A DNA stretch of 64,000 nt from Methanobrevibacter gottschalkii DSM 11977 (GCF_003814835.1 NZ_RKRG01000001.1:620001-684000), one strand, 5' to 3'; positions 1 through 10,170 are shown, numbered from the stretch's first letter. The notes: generated by a model not told the origin, from the letters alone. Made by a program: numbers and translations.

Positions 1-1
1 T

Positions 2-784
2 GCTGGAGATGAATTCATTGTCCCTTTACCTTCCTATATGTATTATGAGTACTTATTAAAACAATATGGAGCCAGTCCAATTTACGCAAGATGGGATATT
101 GAAAAAAATGAACTGGATGTTGATTCAATTTATAATGCTATAACTGACAAAACTAAAATGATTTTCTTGTGCAGTCCTAATAATCCTAATGGCGCTTTAA
201 TTGATCAAGAAGTATTTATTGACATCGCTTCTAAAAACCCTAATATATTGATTGTTATTGATGAAGCGTACTTTGAATATTCAGAAGTTACTAATAAAGA
301 TTTAATCAATGAATTTAATAATGTTTTTATTATTCGTACATTTTCAAAAGTTTTGGGGCTTGCTGGAATGAGAATTGGTTATGGTCTTGCATGTTCTGAA
401 ATTATTGAATATATGCACAGAATTAAACCTGTATTCTCTATAACAAGATTATCTTTCATTGCGGCCCTTAATACTCTTAAGGATACTGAATATATTGAAA
501 ATTCAATTAAAAAAGGTATTGAATCAAGACAGTATCTATATGATGAAATTTCAAAAATAGATGGTCTTTTTGTATTTCCATCTAAATCTAACTTCATGCT
601 AATCAATATTAAAGAAACAGGTTTTACAGCCTCAGAATTAGCGTTAGAACTAATGAAACAAGGTATAATTGTAAGGGATTGTACTTCATTTAAAGGATTG
701 GATGAGTATTGGATTAGAATAAGTATTTGCACTCTTGATGAAGATAAAAAATTCATTGAAATCCTAAAAGAGGTTCTAGGATAA
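2..784 (+). CDS. hisC: Histidinol-phosphate aminotransferase, C-terminal part
   Basis: This is the C-terminal part of a class I/II PLP aminotransferase; the frame is open from base 2, so the start lies outside the window. Visible motifs are SPNNPNG (substrate/PLP region), DEAYFE, and [16 protein letters not shown], whose lysine is the expected Schiff-base residue. HisC converts imidazole-acetol phosphate and glutamate to histidinol phosphate in histidine synthesis. The stop codon shares one base with the next start (TAATG), so the three genes that follow one another here form a translationally coupled operon. A broader-specificity aromatic or aspartate aminotransferase is possible, but the motifs are HisC-like. 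Confidence 0.85.
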   Translation, partial: AGDEFIVPLPSYMYYEYLLKQYGASPIYARWDIEKNELDVDSIYNAITDKTKMIFLCSPNNPNGALIDQEVFIDIASKNPNILIVIDEAYFEYSEVTNKDLINEFNNVFIIRTFSKVLGLAGMRIGYGLACSEIIEYMHRIKPVFSITRLSFIAALNTLKDTEYIENSIKKGIESRQYLYDEISKIDGLFVFPSKSNFMLINIKETGFTASELALELMKQGIIVRDCTSFKGLDEYWIRISICTLDEDKKFIEILKEVLG

Positions 785-1488
785 TGTATATAGGTGGAAC
801 TGTTATTTCTTCCGTTGAATTTCATGGAAATATGTCATTAGTCATTTTCATGTCTAAATGCCCTTTGGCTTGTAGATATTGTCATAATGTGGAACTTTTA
901 GAAGACAATACGGAATGGCCTTTTGATAAGGTAAAACAAGAAATTGATTATTCTGCTGATTTTTTAGATGCTGTTGTCATTTCTGGTGGAGAACCCCTGG
1001 TACAAGTAGATGCAGTAATAGAAATTTTAACTTATGTTCGTCAAATTGGATTAAAAACAAAATTGGACACTAGCGGCATATATCCGGATAATCTTAAAAA
1101 GATATTGGATTTAAATTTACTTGATTATGTCTCCCTTGATGTTAAAACAACATTTTCTAAATATAAAAAAATCACTGGAGCTAATGTAGGTTTTCAAGTT
1201 AGAAAATCAATGAATTTAATAAATGATGCGGGAGTTCATTTAGAAGTAAGAACAACTTATGTCCCAACATTACATACAAAAAAAGACATTATTAATTTAG
1301 TGGATGACATCAAAGCGGATATTTACACTATCCAGCAATTTAGAAATAAAAATGTATTGGATCCAGCTTTAGAAAAGGTGGATGTCCCAAATCCGCATGA
1401 TTTGGTAATGCTGGCTCAGGAAATTAAACCATATTTTAATGGGATTGTTAAAGTTAAATCAGGAGAATTTGGAGAACAAGTAATCTAA
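784..1488 (+). CDS. nrdG: Radical SAM activating protein, NrdG-like
   Basis: A 234-residue radical SAM protein of the anaerobic ribonucleoside-triphosphate reductase activase family. The cluster-binding triad CPLACRYC (C26, C30, C33) has the CxxxCxxC spacing, and SGGEP near residues 67-71 is the SAM-binding glycine motif. The family makes a glycyl radical on a partner enzyme, classically NrdD; no nrdD lies in the window, so the partner is inferred from the family alone. It overlaps the genes on both sides by one base (TAATG junctions), so it is co-transcribed with hisC and the ASCH-TPR gene. Confidence 0.8.
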   Translation: MYIGGTVISSVEFHGNMSLVIFMSKCPLACRYCHNVELLEDNTEWPFDKVKQEIDYSADFLDAVVISGGEPLVQVDAVIEILTYVRQIGLKTKLDTSGIYPDNLKKILDLNLLDYVSLDVKTTFSKYKKITGANVGFQVRKSMNLINDAGVHLEVRTTYVPTLHTKKDIINLVDDIKADIYTIQQFRNKNVLDPALEKVDVPNPHDLVMLAQEIKPYFNGIVKVKSGEFGEQVI

Positions 1489-2636
1489 TGAGGTATATCA
1501 TGCCGATTTTATCATTTTCAAGTAATGATATTGATGTTATTACAGGTAAAAAAACCAGAACAATTCGTAAAGCATGGAAAACTCCACTTAAAGTTGGAGA
1601 TAGGCTTTATTGTTATTGGAATTTAGTATCAAAAGAAAAAATGAAGATTTTTGAAGCGTTTGTTACAAAGATTGAAGACATTTCTTTTGATGAACTTAAA
1701 GGTAATGATGAATTGGCTCGTCAAGAAGGATTTAAAGATTCAAAAGACATGCTGAAGGAATTTAAAAAGATGTATGGTGGAAGAATTGATCCTTCTGATA
1801 AATTCCAAATAATCTATTTTGAAAAAATTCATATTGATGATTGGAAAGGCGATAAAATTGATGAAAAAGCAATGATTTCTAAAAGAGCAGATATTCTATT
1901 TGATAGTGGTAAATTTGACAAATCCACCATGTGTTATGATGCTGCTTTAAAATTAGATCCTCATGATGTTTATTTATTGAATAAACAAGGAGATAACTTA
2001 TCAAGGTTAGGTAGATTTATGGATGCAATTGAGTGTTATGATAAAGCATTGATGATCGAGCCTGATAATGTATATATCTTAAATAATAAAGCTATTGCAC
2101 TTCTAAACTCTGGAAATATCAATGAAGCATTAAAAGTAAGTAATATTGCTTATAATTATCGTCCAAGTAGTCCGATAGTTCTTTATTGGAGAGGTTTTAT
2201 TTTAGAGATGCTTGGAAGATATGATAATGCTTTAAAAGTTTATGATAAACTTATAGTTATTGATGGGGATAATCCTGAGGTATGGAATTCCCGTGGGAAT
2301 TTATTAACTGATATGGGCATGCTGGAAGAAGCTATTGAATCATTTGATAAGGCAGTTGAAGTTTGTTTAGATGATTCTGAAATGGATGCTTCAGCTATTA
2401 ATAGGATGGGTAATGCTTATATTGATTTGGGAAAACTTGATGAGGCTTTGGATTGTTTTAATAAAGCTATTTCTTTAGAAAAAAATAACATTGATTTTTT
2501 ACTTAATAAAGGAGTGGTTTTAATGGAACTTGGAAAATTTAAAGAAGCAATTGATAGTTTCAATAAAGTATTACTTAGAAATCCTGATAATGAGGACGCA
2601 TTTTTCTTAAAAGAGGAATGTTTGGAGTATTTGTGA
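1488..2636 (+). CDS. ASCH domain plus TPR repeat protein
   Basis: This 382-residue protein joins two modules. Residues 1-115 look like an ASCH domain, a PUA-related RNA-binding fold, with KKTRTIRKAW and GDRLYCYWN near the N-terminus. Residues about 123-382 are tandem tetratricopeptide repeats with the usual A..C/S..KAL...P.N pattern. TPR arrays carry protein-protein contacts, so an RNA-linked scaffold is a fair inference, but no specific function is known to me. The start overlaps the upstream stop (TAATG); a second in-frame ATG lies 12 bases further in at 1500. Confidence 0.7.
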   Translation: MRYIMPILSFSSNDIDVITGKKTRTIRKAWKTPLKVGDRLYCYWNLVSKEKMKIFEAFVTKIEDISFDELKGNDELARQEGFKDSKDMLKEFKKMYGGRIDPSDKFQIIYFEKIHIDDWKGDKIDEKAMISKRADILFDSGKFDKSTMCYDAALKLDPHDVYLLNKQGDNLSRLGRFMDAIECYDKALMIEPDNVYILNNKAIALLNSGNINEALKVSNIAYNYRPSSPIVLYWRGFILEMLGRYDNALKVYDKLIVIDGDNPEVWNSRGNLLTDMGMLEEAIESFDKAVEVCLDDSEMDASAINRMGNAYIDLGKLDEALDCFNKAISLEKNNIDFLLNKGVVLMELGKFKEAIDSFNKVLLRNPDNEDAFFLKEECLEYL

Positions 2637-2709
2637 GTCCACTTTATTTTTTAAAATTTCGTTAACTAACAATCATTAATTTCACATTGTTCAGCTAATA
2701 CGTCTTACT

Positions 2710-3096
2710 ATGGGAGAAAAAACTACTAAGGAAAAAATTTTTGATGCATCATTGGATTTATTTTTACAAAAGGGATTTAATAATACTTCATTAAGGCAAA
2801 TAGCTCATGAAGTTGGAATTAAAAAGAATTCAATTTATAATCATTATTCCACAAAACAAGCTAATGGATGATTCTGGAAACATTTTCTGATTATTTCGAT
2901 AACACATCTGGTAGAAGATTCTAATATGCAATCATTGCCTGAATCTGATTCAGTATTCTTTTATCAAGCTGGTTCTGAAATATTTCGATATCAATTAAGA
3001 AATGAAAGAATAATGACAATTTTCAGATTCATATTTATTCAAATGTATCAAGATGAAAAGATAGCTAAATTTTTCTACAGCATAACTGAAATTTGA
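2710..3096 (+). pseudogene. Decayed TetR-family regulator
   Basis: From ATG 2710 the first 53 codons encode a clear TetR N-terminal helix-turn-helix (DLFLQKGFNNTSLRQIA, then VGIKKNSIYNHY). The frame closes at TGA 2869-2871. Continuation is readable in another frame (ILETFSDYFDN..), which stops after 15 or so codons, and again in that frame from about 2925 to TGA 3094-3096 (FRYQLRNERIMTIFRFIF..). At least one frameshift and an in-frame stop make this a dead gene. No intact target gene lies next to it. Confidence 0.75.
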
Positions 3097-3726
3097 ATAT
3101 GATACATCTGACTATAAGATGATAAAAACTAATTACACAGTTTATGACGCCATTTAAAAATTTTACAGTTGAAATCATTATGAAAATATTAAAAAGTATA
3201 TTTATTTTGAAGTTATCTAGTTTTTGTAAAATTCATCAAAATGCCTTGGCACATATACACTCAGATTTAAAGAATATTTTAAAAATAATCATTGTGTTCA
3301 TAAATTAAAATTAGATATGGTATTTTTGATATTTATGAATAAACTTATTATTTAAACATGCTTGAATCCAATATAATGAATGGAATAATATGAGCGGATT
3401 TTCAATTAGGATAAGCAGATTTCTACATTAATGTGCAATATCTTAAAACATTTTTAAAGCAGAAAATGCTGGTCTCGGATTGGTATGTAATAAAAATTGC
3501 AATATGTGTCTAATATCTAATGATTTTCCACTTTGATTATATTTAATGAATTGATTCTGATTTTTCAAGAATTTCAATAAAAAAATATTTAGAAGAAATT
3601 GGAATGTTATGTTGCTTGTGTTTCAAACAGTTTCAATCATGTTTTAAATAGAGTTGATTACTCTAAAAAATTGGATGGATGGAATACTCCATCAACAACT
3701 GGTGTTCAAGAACTAACAGAAAAAAT
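3097..3726 (+). other. Non-coding stretch with gene debris
   Basis: No intact gene is visible in these 630 bases. All frames are broken by many stops. The last stretch (about 3593-3730) is open for 46 codons and ends in a protein-like segment (VDYSKKLDGWNTPSTTG) with a stop that overlaps the end of glmM on the other strand. It is probably the 3' remnant of a gene that stood next to the TetR regulator. I do not recognise the family. Confidence 0.4.
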
Positions 3727-5091
3727 CTAATCTCTGTATTTTTTAATTAAGCTGATTCCCCATTGGGCCATTTCATCAGCTTGTTCTTGAGAATTCCCTT
3801 CTGAATAACTTCTGAAAATTGGTTCTGTTCCGGATGGTCTGATAATGACCCAACCACCATCTTTAAAGATTTTAACTCCATCTGTTGTGTCAAGTTCATA
3901 ATCTGTGGTTTCTTTAACTTCTGCAGCTATCTTGGACATTATTTCTTCTTTTAAATCATCAGAACATTCAGTTTTCATTTTAGCAGAATAATAAACTGGT
4001 AATTCTGAAACTAATTGGGATAATGTTTTATTTTCTTTAGCTATTATTTCTAGGATTTTAGCAACAGTTAAAGCGGCGTCTCTTCCATAAACGAAATTAG
4101 GGAAAATTAGGCCACCGTTTTCTTCTCCTCCAAAAAGACCATCAGTATCTTTTAATTTACGTGCTACAAGTAAATCTCCAACTGCAGTTGCTATTACTTC
4201 TCCATTGTATTCTTCGGCTATGTCATAAATAGCTTGTGAAGTTGCAACGGTTGTTACAATAGTTCCTCCACCATTTTCTTTAAGCATTTGTTTTTCTACT
4301 AATGTGAATGTTTTATCTCCCAGGACAAAAGCACCGTTTTCATCAATACAAATGGTTCTGTCTGCATCACCATCATGAGCAAGACCGATATCAGCATTCA
4401 ATTCTTTTACAACAGAAATGAGTTCTTGTAAGTTTTCTTCTATTGGTTCAGGATCCCTGCCTGGGAAAAATCCATCAGCTTGACAATTTAGAGTAGTTAC
4501 TTCACATCCAAGTTCTCTAACTAAATAAGGTGCTGTAAAAGAACCTGCACCGGATCCACAGTCTAATACTACTTTTAAATTAGCTTCTTTAATTGCATCG
4601 ACATCAACATGGGACATTGCTGTTTGAATGTATTCATCAATGATGTTGTCATTTGTATATTTCTCACCAATCTCATCCCAATTTGCTCTAATTGGTTCAC
4701 TATCAAAATAAAGACTTTCAATTTCTAATTCAATATCGTCAGGAAGACCAATACCGAATTCATCTAAAAATTTAAGTCCATTAAATTCAGGAGGATTGTG
4801 GCTGGCTGTTATCATAATTCCACCATCATAATATTGTCTTACTGCATATTGAACTGCAGGTGTTGGCAATGTTCCTAAATCTACAGCATCACAACCAGCT
4901 GAAAGCAAACCAGCAATAACTGCATCTTTTAACATAGGGCTAGTTGTTCTGGTGTCTGCACCAACTGCAATTTTGCCTTTAACAACACTTCCATAACATG
5001 CAGATAATCTTGTTGCAAATTCTGGAGTTAACACATCATTTGCAGTTCTTCTAACTCCAAATGTTCCAAATAATCTTTTTTTGTTGGACAT
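3727..5091 (-). CDS. glmM: Phosphoglucosamine mutase / phosphohexomutase
   Basis: A full-length (454 aa) alpha-D-phosphohexomutase. The phosphoserine loop TASHNP places the catalytic serine at residue 97, the metal loop DGDADR is at 240-245, the sugar-binding GGEENG follows, and the C-terminal phosphate loop RPSGTEPIFR is intact. It interconverts glucosamine-6-phosphate and glucosamine-1-phosphate on the way to UDP-GlcNAc, needed for pseudomurein and glycans. Archaeal members can also act on mannose or glucose phosphates, so the exact substrate is inferred. Confidence 0.85.
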   Translation of the reverse strand: MSNKKRLFGTFGVRRTANDVLTPEFATRLSACYGSVVKGKIAVGADTRTTSPMLKDAVIAGLLSAGCDAVDLGTLPTPAVQYAVRQYYDGGIMITASHNPPEFNGLKFLDEFGIGLPDDIELEIESLYFDSEPIRANWDEIGEKYTNDNIIDEYIQTAMSHVDVDAIKEANLKVVLDCGSGAGSFTAPYLVRELGCEVTTLNCQADGFFPGRDPEPIEENLQELISVVKELNADIGLAHDGDADRTICIDENGAFVLGDKTFTLVEKQMLKENGGGTIVTTVATSQAIYDIAEEYNGEVIATAVGDLLVARKLKDTDGLFGGEENGGLIFPNFVYGRDAALTVAKILEIIAKENKTLSQLVSELPVYYSAKMKTECSDDLKEEIMSKIAAEVKETTDYELDTTDGVKIFKDGGWVIIRPSGTEPIFRSYSEGNSQEQADEMAQWGISLIKKYRD

Positions 5092-5154
5092 AATTTAAAT
5101 TCCTATTTATTTATTGGGTATTATATTTGATGTTTTTTAAATAAAAATATATTG

Positions 5155-5553
5155 TTAATTAATTATGCGCAAACTGTCTCCGCTCGATAAAATTAATTCT
5201 AAATCAGATTTATATTCTGTTATGGTTCCTACAACTTCAACCTTTTTATTTTTAAAATCTCCAATATCTAAATTTCTAGAAGTAATCTCTGAAACTTGTT
5301 TTTCAAATATAATTAATGTAATTCGACTTTCCCCATCACTTATAGTCAAAAAATAATTTGTTTTTGAACTTGATTCTTTAATATCTGTAATTATGCCACG
5401 AACAGATACCTTTTCATCAATCATTGATCTTGTAATATCTTTAATGTCAATTTTTTTGACTTCAATTGATGGTGTGAATATAATTAATCCAATTATTCCA
5501 ATTAATGCAGTTATTAAGGATATTCTTAATAATTTTTCATCTGTAATTCTCAT
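5155..5553 (-). CDS. Membrane-anchored OB-fold protein
   Basis: This 132-residue protein has one N-terminal hydrophobic segment (about residues 9-28, ISLITALIGIIGLIIF) followed by an OB-fold-like domain with the pattern KVSVRGIITDI...YFLTISDGESRITLIIF...KKVEVVGTI. The OB part resembles the tRNA_anti/nucleic-acid binding group found in small archaeal proteins. It is probably tethered to the membrane, with the OB domain on one face. No function is assigned. It lies 63 bases upstream of glmM on the same strand. Confidence 0.55.
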   Translation of the reverse strand: MRITDEKLLRISLITALIGIIGLIIFTPSIEVKKIDIKDITRSMIDEKVSVRGIITDIKESSSKTNYFLTISDGESRITLIIFEKQVSEITSRNLDIGDFKNKKVEVVGTITEYKSDLELILSSGDSLRIIN

Positions 5554-5651
5554 GATTTTCTAATTGGGTTTTGAATTAAAAATAGTTGATAGGATTTTAA
5601 ACTGTAAAATTTAGCTATTAATAAAATGATCTATAAAAAAAGTAAATGGAT

Positions 5652-7310
5652 TTAATTTCCAGTATTGTACATGGAAATTAATCTTTCAACAGTATCAACA
5701 TCCATCGGACCTTTATCTTTTCTTATGTTTTTAACAACAGGGAATCTTAAAGAATAACCCGTTTCATATTCTGGTGATTCAACAATTTCAGAAAATGCGA
5801 TTTCTAAAACAATTTTTGGTTCAACTTTAATTTCACGCCCTTTAGTTGAAAGTTCAAGTTCTTTCATTTTGCCAGTCAAATATTCTAATGTTGCATCATC
5901 AAGACCTGTTGCAGCATAAGCCACACTTTTAAATTCATTATTTTCATCTCTAAGTGCTACCAAGTAAGAACCAACGAAATCTCCTCTTTTACCAATTCCG
6001 TAGGTTCCACCTATAACAATCATATCGAGGGTTTCAGGTTCTGCTTTGTATTTAAGCATTTTTTTTCCTCTAAGTCCTGGAATATATGGTTCTGATGCAT
6101 CTTTAATCATAATTCCTTCGTGACCTTCTTTAATTGAAGTTTCAAATAGTTCTTGAATTTCTTTGATGTTTTCTGCTGTTCCAATTTTCATGGTACTTAA
6201 ATTCATTTCATCAACTGAAGTATCAACAATTGACTCTAAAATTGTTCTTCTGTTTTTTAAAGGTTCATCAATCATTGGAACTTGGTAATACATTACATCA
6301 AACAGATATACTTTTAGAGGAACATTTTCTATAGCTTCTTCAACATTATGTTTTCTTCTAACACGATGTAATATATTTTGGAAAGGCAATGGTTTTCCAT
6401 CTCTTGTAGCTATTACTTCACCTTCTACGATGTAATTTTCATGGGGCAAATGTTCATCAAATAATCTAACGATTTCTGGAAGAGCATGAGTAATATTTTC
6501 AAGTCTACGGGTGAATATGTTAATTTCATCATTGTTCCTGTGAACCTGCAATCTAATTCCATCATATTTGGTATCACAAATTGCCACACCCATTTCAGGA
6601 ATGATTTCTTCTAATGGTGGTGCAAGCTGTGCAAGCATTGGTTTAACTGGAGTTCCGGGAGTTAAATTAAGTTTTTCTAAACCAGAACTGCCTTCTTCTT
6701 TCGCTGTTTTTGCAACAACAGAAAAATCATTTGTAAGCATTTGGGCTCTTTCAACCACTTTTTTATCAATGTCAAAAGCTTGTGCTATTGCATCCCTAAC
6801 TACTCCATCCCCTACGCCAATTCTTAACTCTTCTGTAATGGTACGGGTTAAATATTTAGCTTCTGTTGCACTGGCTTGGCTTAATAATTCTAAGATAACA
6901 GCAATTTTACGATTAGTTGATCTAGATCCGCTAATCTGAGATAGTTTGCGTAAGCTATTGAATACAAAATCAATTGTTAGTGGTTGTGAGAAAAAAGTCA
7001 TTTGGGACTTTTTAGCATATAATTTAATACATGCAAGACCAATATCTCCTTCATCACGAACAGCATCTTCTACAGTAGCTTGTGTTGTTCCAACGGCTTC
7101 TGCTACTGCTCTTTCAACTAATTTTCCTCCAATTCCTATCTCTTCTGAACTCCATGCTGGAAATACAACACCTAAAATTAATAATCCTACTTTTTCAATT
7201 GTGCCTGTGTCTAATTTTTTTAAAAATTCAGAAATTATTTCGGTTTTTTCGAGTCTTTTTGTAGTTGCTTCAAGTGCTGAGTAAACATCTACCAATTCTT
7301 GATATTTCAT
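5652..7310 (-). CDS. lig: ATP-dependent DNA ligase
   Basis: A 552-residue archaeal DNA ligase I-type enzyme. The adenylation motif KYDGIR lies near residue 250, the later nucleotidyltransferase motifs include YIVEGEVIA and EGIMIKD, and LKYKAEP is motif V. An N-terminal DNA-binding domain of about 210 residues and a C-terminal OB domain complete the usual order. It seals nicks in Okazaki fragments and in repair. Its ATG overlaps the thiC stop by one base (minus-strand TAATG-type junction), so it is translated from the thiC message. Confidence 0.95.
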   Translation of the reverse strand: MKYQELVDVYSALEATTKRLEKTEIISEFLKKLDTGTIEKVGLLILGVVFPAWSSEEIGIGGKLVERAVAEAVGTTQATVEDAVRDEGDIGLACIKLYAKKSQMTFFSQPLTIDFVFNSLRKLSQISGSRSTNRKIAVILELLSQASATEAKYLTRTITEELRIGVGDGVVRDAIAQAFDIDKKVVERAQMLTNDFSVVAKTAKEEGSSGLEKLNLTPGTPVKPMLAQLAPPLEEIIPEMGVAICDTKYDGIRLQVHRNNDEINIFTRRLENITHALPEIVRLFDEHLPHENYIVEGEVIATRDGKPLPFQNILHRVRRKHNVEEAIENVPLKVYLFDVMYYQVPMIDEPLKNRRTILESIVDTSVDEMNLSTMKIGTAENIKEIQELFETSIKEGHEGIMIKDASEPYIPGLRGKKMLKYKAEPETLDMIVIGGTYGIGKRGDFVGSYLVALRDENNEFKSVAYAATGLDDATLEYLTGKMKELELSTKGREIKVEPKIVLEIAFSEIVESPEYETGYSLRFPVVKNIRKDKGPMDVDTVERLISMYNTGN

Positions 7311-8584
7311 TAAAAATCGCCTTTAGCTATTTTAACTGCACAATATTCTCCACACATTGCACACATTTCATCATCGTCAAGTTCACATTTTTCACGATAG
7401 GTTCTAGGTTTGGATTTATCTAAAGCAAGATTGAATTGTTTTTCCCAGTCAAATTCTTTTCTTGCTTGTGCCATAGCACGTTCCTGAGTCCATGAGGATT
7501 CAAGACCTTTTGCAACATCAGCAGCTTCTGCAGCAATTTTGGACGCGATAACTCCTTCTTTTACATCTTCTAAGCTTGGAAGGGATAAGTGTTCTGCTGG
7601 TGTTACATAACATAAGAAGTTAGCACCGGATGATGCGGCTATTGCTCCTCCTATCGCTCCTGTAATATGATCATAGCCAGGTGCAAGATCAGTTACGAGT
7701 GGTCCCAGCACATAAAAAGGAGCACCATGACAAATGGTTTTCTGAAGTTCCATATTTGCTTTAATCTGATTTAAGGGCATATGTCCTGGACCTTCAACCA
7801 TTACTTGAACATTTGCATCTTGTGCTCTTTTAACAAGGCCACCTAAGTTTACAAGTTCTTGAATTTGAGGGATGTCACTTGCATCAGCTAAACAACCTGG
7901 TCTTAAACCATCTCCTAATGATAATGTGATGTCATATTCGTAAGATAATTCTAAAAGATAATCATAATTTTCGTACAATGGATTTTCCATATTGTTATGG
8001 TTAATCCAAGAGGCCATAAACGTTCCGCCACGACTCACAATTCCCATCATCCTATTGGAATCTTTTAATTTTTGAACTAAATCTTCAGTGATTCCACAAT
8101 GGAGCGTCATGAAATCCACTCCTTCTTTCGCTTGATTTTCTATAGCTTTAAATATATCATCAGGATCCATATCAATTATTTCTTTATTTTTACCAAGGGT
8201 AACAACACCGGCTTCATATATTGGAACAGTTCCGATACAGATATCAACTGCATCCATAATTTTTTTTCTAAATAATTTTAAATCAGAACCGGTGGATAAG
8301 TCCATTAATGCATCAGCACCATATTCTTGTGCTAATTTTGCTTTGTTAATTTCTAATTCAATATCGTCAATTTTAGATGATGAACCAATATTTGCATTAA
8401 TTTTAGTTTTAAGTCCTTCTCCAATACCGCATGGTTTTGAGTGCCCGTTAATATTTTTTGGAATTACGATTTTTCCTAAGTCCACTAATTTTACTAATTT
8501 ATTTATGTCCATGTTTTCTTGTTTTGCAACAATTTCCATCTCCGGAGTAATATTACCTTTTTGTGCTTCACTTTTTTGAGTCAA
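7310..8584 (-). CDS. thiC: Phosphomethylpyrimidine synthase ThiC
   Basis: A 424-residue ThiC, which rearranges aminoimidazole ribotide to hydroxymethylpyrimidine phosphate for thiamine. The C-terminal Fe-S motif CAMCGEYC is present, as are the family blocks SRGGTFMASW, LGDGLRPGC and EGPGHMPL. The start is TTG at 8582-8584 behind a good ribosome site (GAGGGA about nine bases upstream), followed by TQKSEAQKG. A TATA-like stretch (CTATATATTTAAA on the minus strand, near 8630) lies upstream. No thiamine riboswitch was recognised in the leader. Confidence 0.95.
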   Translation of the reverse strand: MTQKSEAQKGNITPEMEIVAKQENMDINKLVKLVDLGKIVIPKNINGHSKPCGIGEGLKTKINANIGSSSKIDDIELEINKAKLAQEYGADALMDLSTGSDLKLFRKKIMDAVDICIGTVPIYEAGVVTLGKNKEIIDMDPDDIFKAIENQAKEGVDFMTLHCGITEDLVQKLKDSNRMMGIVSRGGTFMASWINHNNMENPLYENYDYLLELSYEYDITLSLGDGLRPGCLADASDIPQIQELVNLGGLVKRAQDANVQVMVEGPGHMPLNQIKANMELQKTICHGAPFYVLGPLVTDLAPGYDHITGAIGGAIAASSGANFLCYVTPAEHLSLPSLEDVKEGVIASKIAAEAADVAKGLESSWTQERAMAQARKEFDWEKQFNLALDKSKPRTYREKCELDDDEMCAMCGEYCAVKIAKGDF

Positions 8585-8667
8585 GTTTATCCCTCATATT
8601 GACTAGTCATAATTAATTATATTAATTTAAATATATAGAATTAATTAAATTATATTTATTTTAGGTT

Positions 8668-9336
8668 GTGTTTACTATAAAAGTTATATTTTTTGATACT
8701 GAAACTACAGGTCTTGACTGTTCTAGGTGTAAAATTATTGAACTTGCAATGTTGACAGTTGAAAATGGTATTGTAATTGACAAGTATGATGAATTTATTG
8801 ATGTTGAGGAACCAATTCCACCAAAAATATCTGCATTAACTGGAATTACAGATGACATGATAAAAAATGAGGGAGTTAGCGAAGAAAAAGTCGCTAATGA
8901 TTTAAAAGAGAGACTAACAGATGATACATTAATGATTGCTCATAATTGTCAATTTGATTTGCAATTTATTTATTATTTATTAAAACGTCATTTTCCAAAT
9001 GAAGCGGACAAAATTGTTTCTAATTTAAATTGGTTGGATACTGTATCAGTTTTAAAAGATAGAAAAAAATTTCCCCATAAATTAATCGATGCTGTTAAGC
9101 ATTATAATATTCCGGAAGTTAATTTTCATAGAGCTATTGATGATACAAAAGCATTATATAAAGTAACATTAGCAATGAAAAGTGAAAGGGATGATTTAAG
9201 AGATTATATTAATATTTTTGGTTATAATCCAAAATACGGTGTAAGCGGAAGAAGATTTGATTTCATTGAATATAAATCACAGTTTTATCATCAAAGAATT
9301 GTTGCACAAGAATTTACTTTACCAAATAGGAGATAA
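8668..9336 (+). CDS. DnaQ-like 3'-5' exonuclease (DEDDh)
   Basis: A 222-residue exonuclease of the DNA polymerase III epsilon / DEDDh group. Exo I is FFDTETTGLD at the N-terminus, Exo II is IAHNCQFDLQF near residue 92, and Exo III is FHRAIDDTKALYK near residue 155, with histidine as the fifth catalytic residue. It starts at GTG 8668. It probably trims DNA or RNA 3' ends in repair; no polymerase partner is adjacent. It ends one base before the convergent MMP8 gene. Confidence 0.8.
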   Translation: MFTIKVIFFDTETTGLDCSRCKIIELAMLTVENGIVIDKYDEFIDVEEPIPPKISALTGITDDMIKNEGVSEEKVANDLKERLTDDTLMIAHNCQFDLQFIYYLLKRHFPNEADKIVSNLNWLDTVSVLKDRKKFPHKLIDAVKHYNIPEVNFHRAIDDTKALYKVTLAMKSERDDLRDYINIFGYNPKYGVSGRRFDFIEYKSQFYHQRIVAQEFTLPNRR

Positions 9337-10170
9337 TTAAATTAACGGGTATGGCAAATCCGGATTATCTATTTTAGGTTTTTCCCCACCAATTTTTTTC
9401 AAACGCATTTCTAAAAATCTTTTTCCATCTTCGGTGTGTGCGAAAATTGGTATGGATTGACCAACTGTTTTTATACTTTCTTTTTTTCCGATTTCACGCA
9501 CATATTTGGATGCACAAGAGGTTATAACATCACATCCATCAAATAATTTTCTAGCATCTTTAGCATTTCTTTTAGTTGTGTGAACGACAAAAACATAGAT
9601 GGACACATTGGGGTTTTCAGATTTTATTCTTTCAATTTCATCAATATCACTTGCTAAGGTTATTGTAACTGCAATATTTTTAAAACCTTTTTTAATTGCA
9701 AGTTCTAATCCTTTAATTTGGTTTATTTCAGCGGTTTCTGGTTGAACAATATTTTCTTTACCAATTTTATCTATTAATTCAGGAATTGGACTGGTTTTTA
9801 CAAGGCCAGACACTCTTCCACCTATTCCTTGAACAAGTTCTGATTCTGTAACAATTAATGTTCCACAACCTTCTAAAACCATTACAACAGAATCAATTAT
9901 TTTTTCATCAAGTAATGTGCACATAATTTCAGAAATTCCAAAGTTTAAAAAGTCCTTCATTCTTAACTGGCGATTTGGCATGCACATTCCAAAATCATCT
10001 ATTCTGAACTTTATATTTTTAGCTATTATTTCAGATGTTAATTTTTTAATTCCCCTGTGGTGATCAAAAAGAGGACAATATTCAACTTGGGGTTCACTTA
10101 CATCAATAACTTTGCCATCTTTAATAATTACTTTACTTAATCCTAATGCTTCAATAATATGTTCGCTCAT
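9337..10170 (-). CDS. mmp8: Methanogenesis marker protein 8 (DUF2099)
   Basis: This 277-residue protein matches my memory of the methanogenesis marker 8 family: the N-terminal IIEALG..KVIIKDGKVIDV, EYCPLFDHHRGIK, the central VQGIGGRVSGLVKTSPIPE and the later VHTTKRNAKDA..CDVITSCASKYVRE. Conserved cysteines occur in EYCPLF, FGMCMP and TSCAS. The family is nearly restricted to methanogens and has no proven role that I know of. It stands alone behind a hairpin-rich leader of about 200 bases. Confidence 0.8.
   Translation of the reverse strand: MSEHIIEALGLSKVIIKDGKVIDVSEPQVEYCPLFDHHRGIKKLTSEIIAKNIKFRIDDFGMCMPNRQLRMKDFLNFGISEIMCTLLDEKIIDSVVMVLEGCGTLIVTESELVQGIGGRVSGLVKTSPIPELIDKIGKENIVQPETAEINQIKGLELAIKKGFKNIAVTITLASDIDEIERIKSENPNVSIYVFVVHTTKRNAKDARKLFDGCDVITSCASKYVREIGKKESIKTVGQSIPIFAHTEDGKRFLEMRLKKIGGEKPKIDNPDLPYPLI

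Noticed and set aside
8585-8667. Thiamine riboswitch ahead of thiC
   Set aside because: The leader is short and AT-rich, without the conserved CTGAGA-type core.
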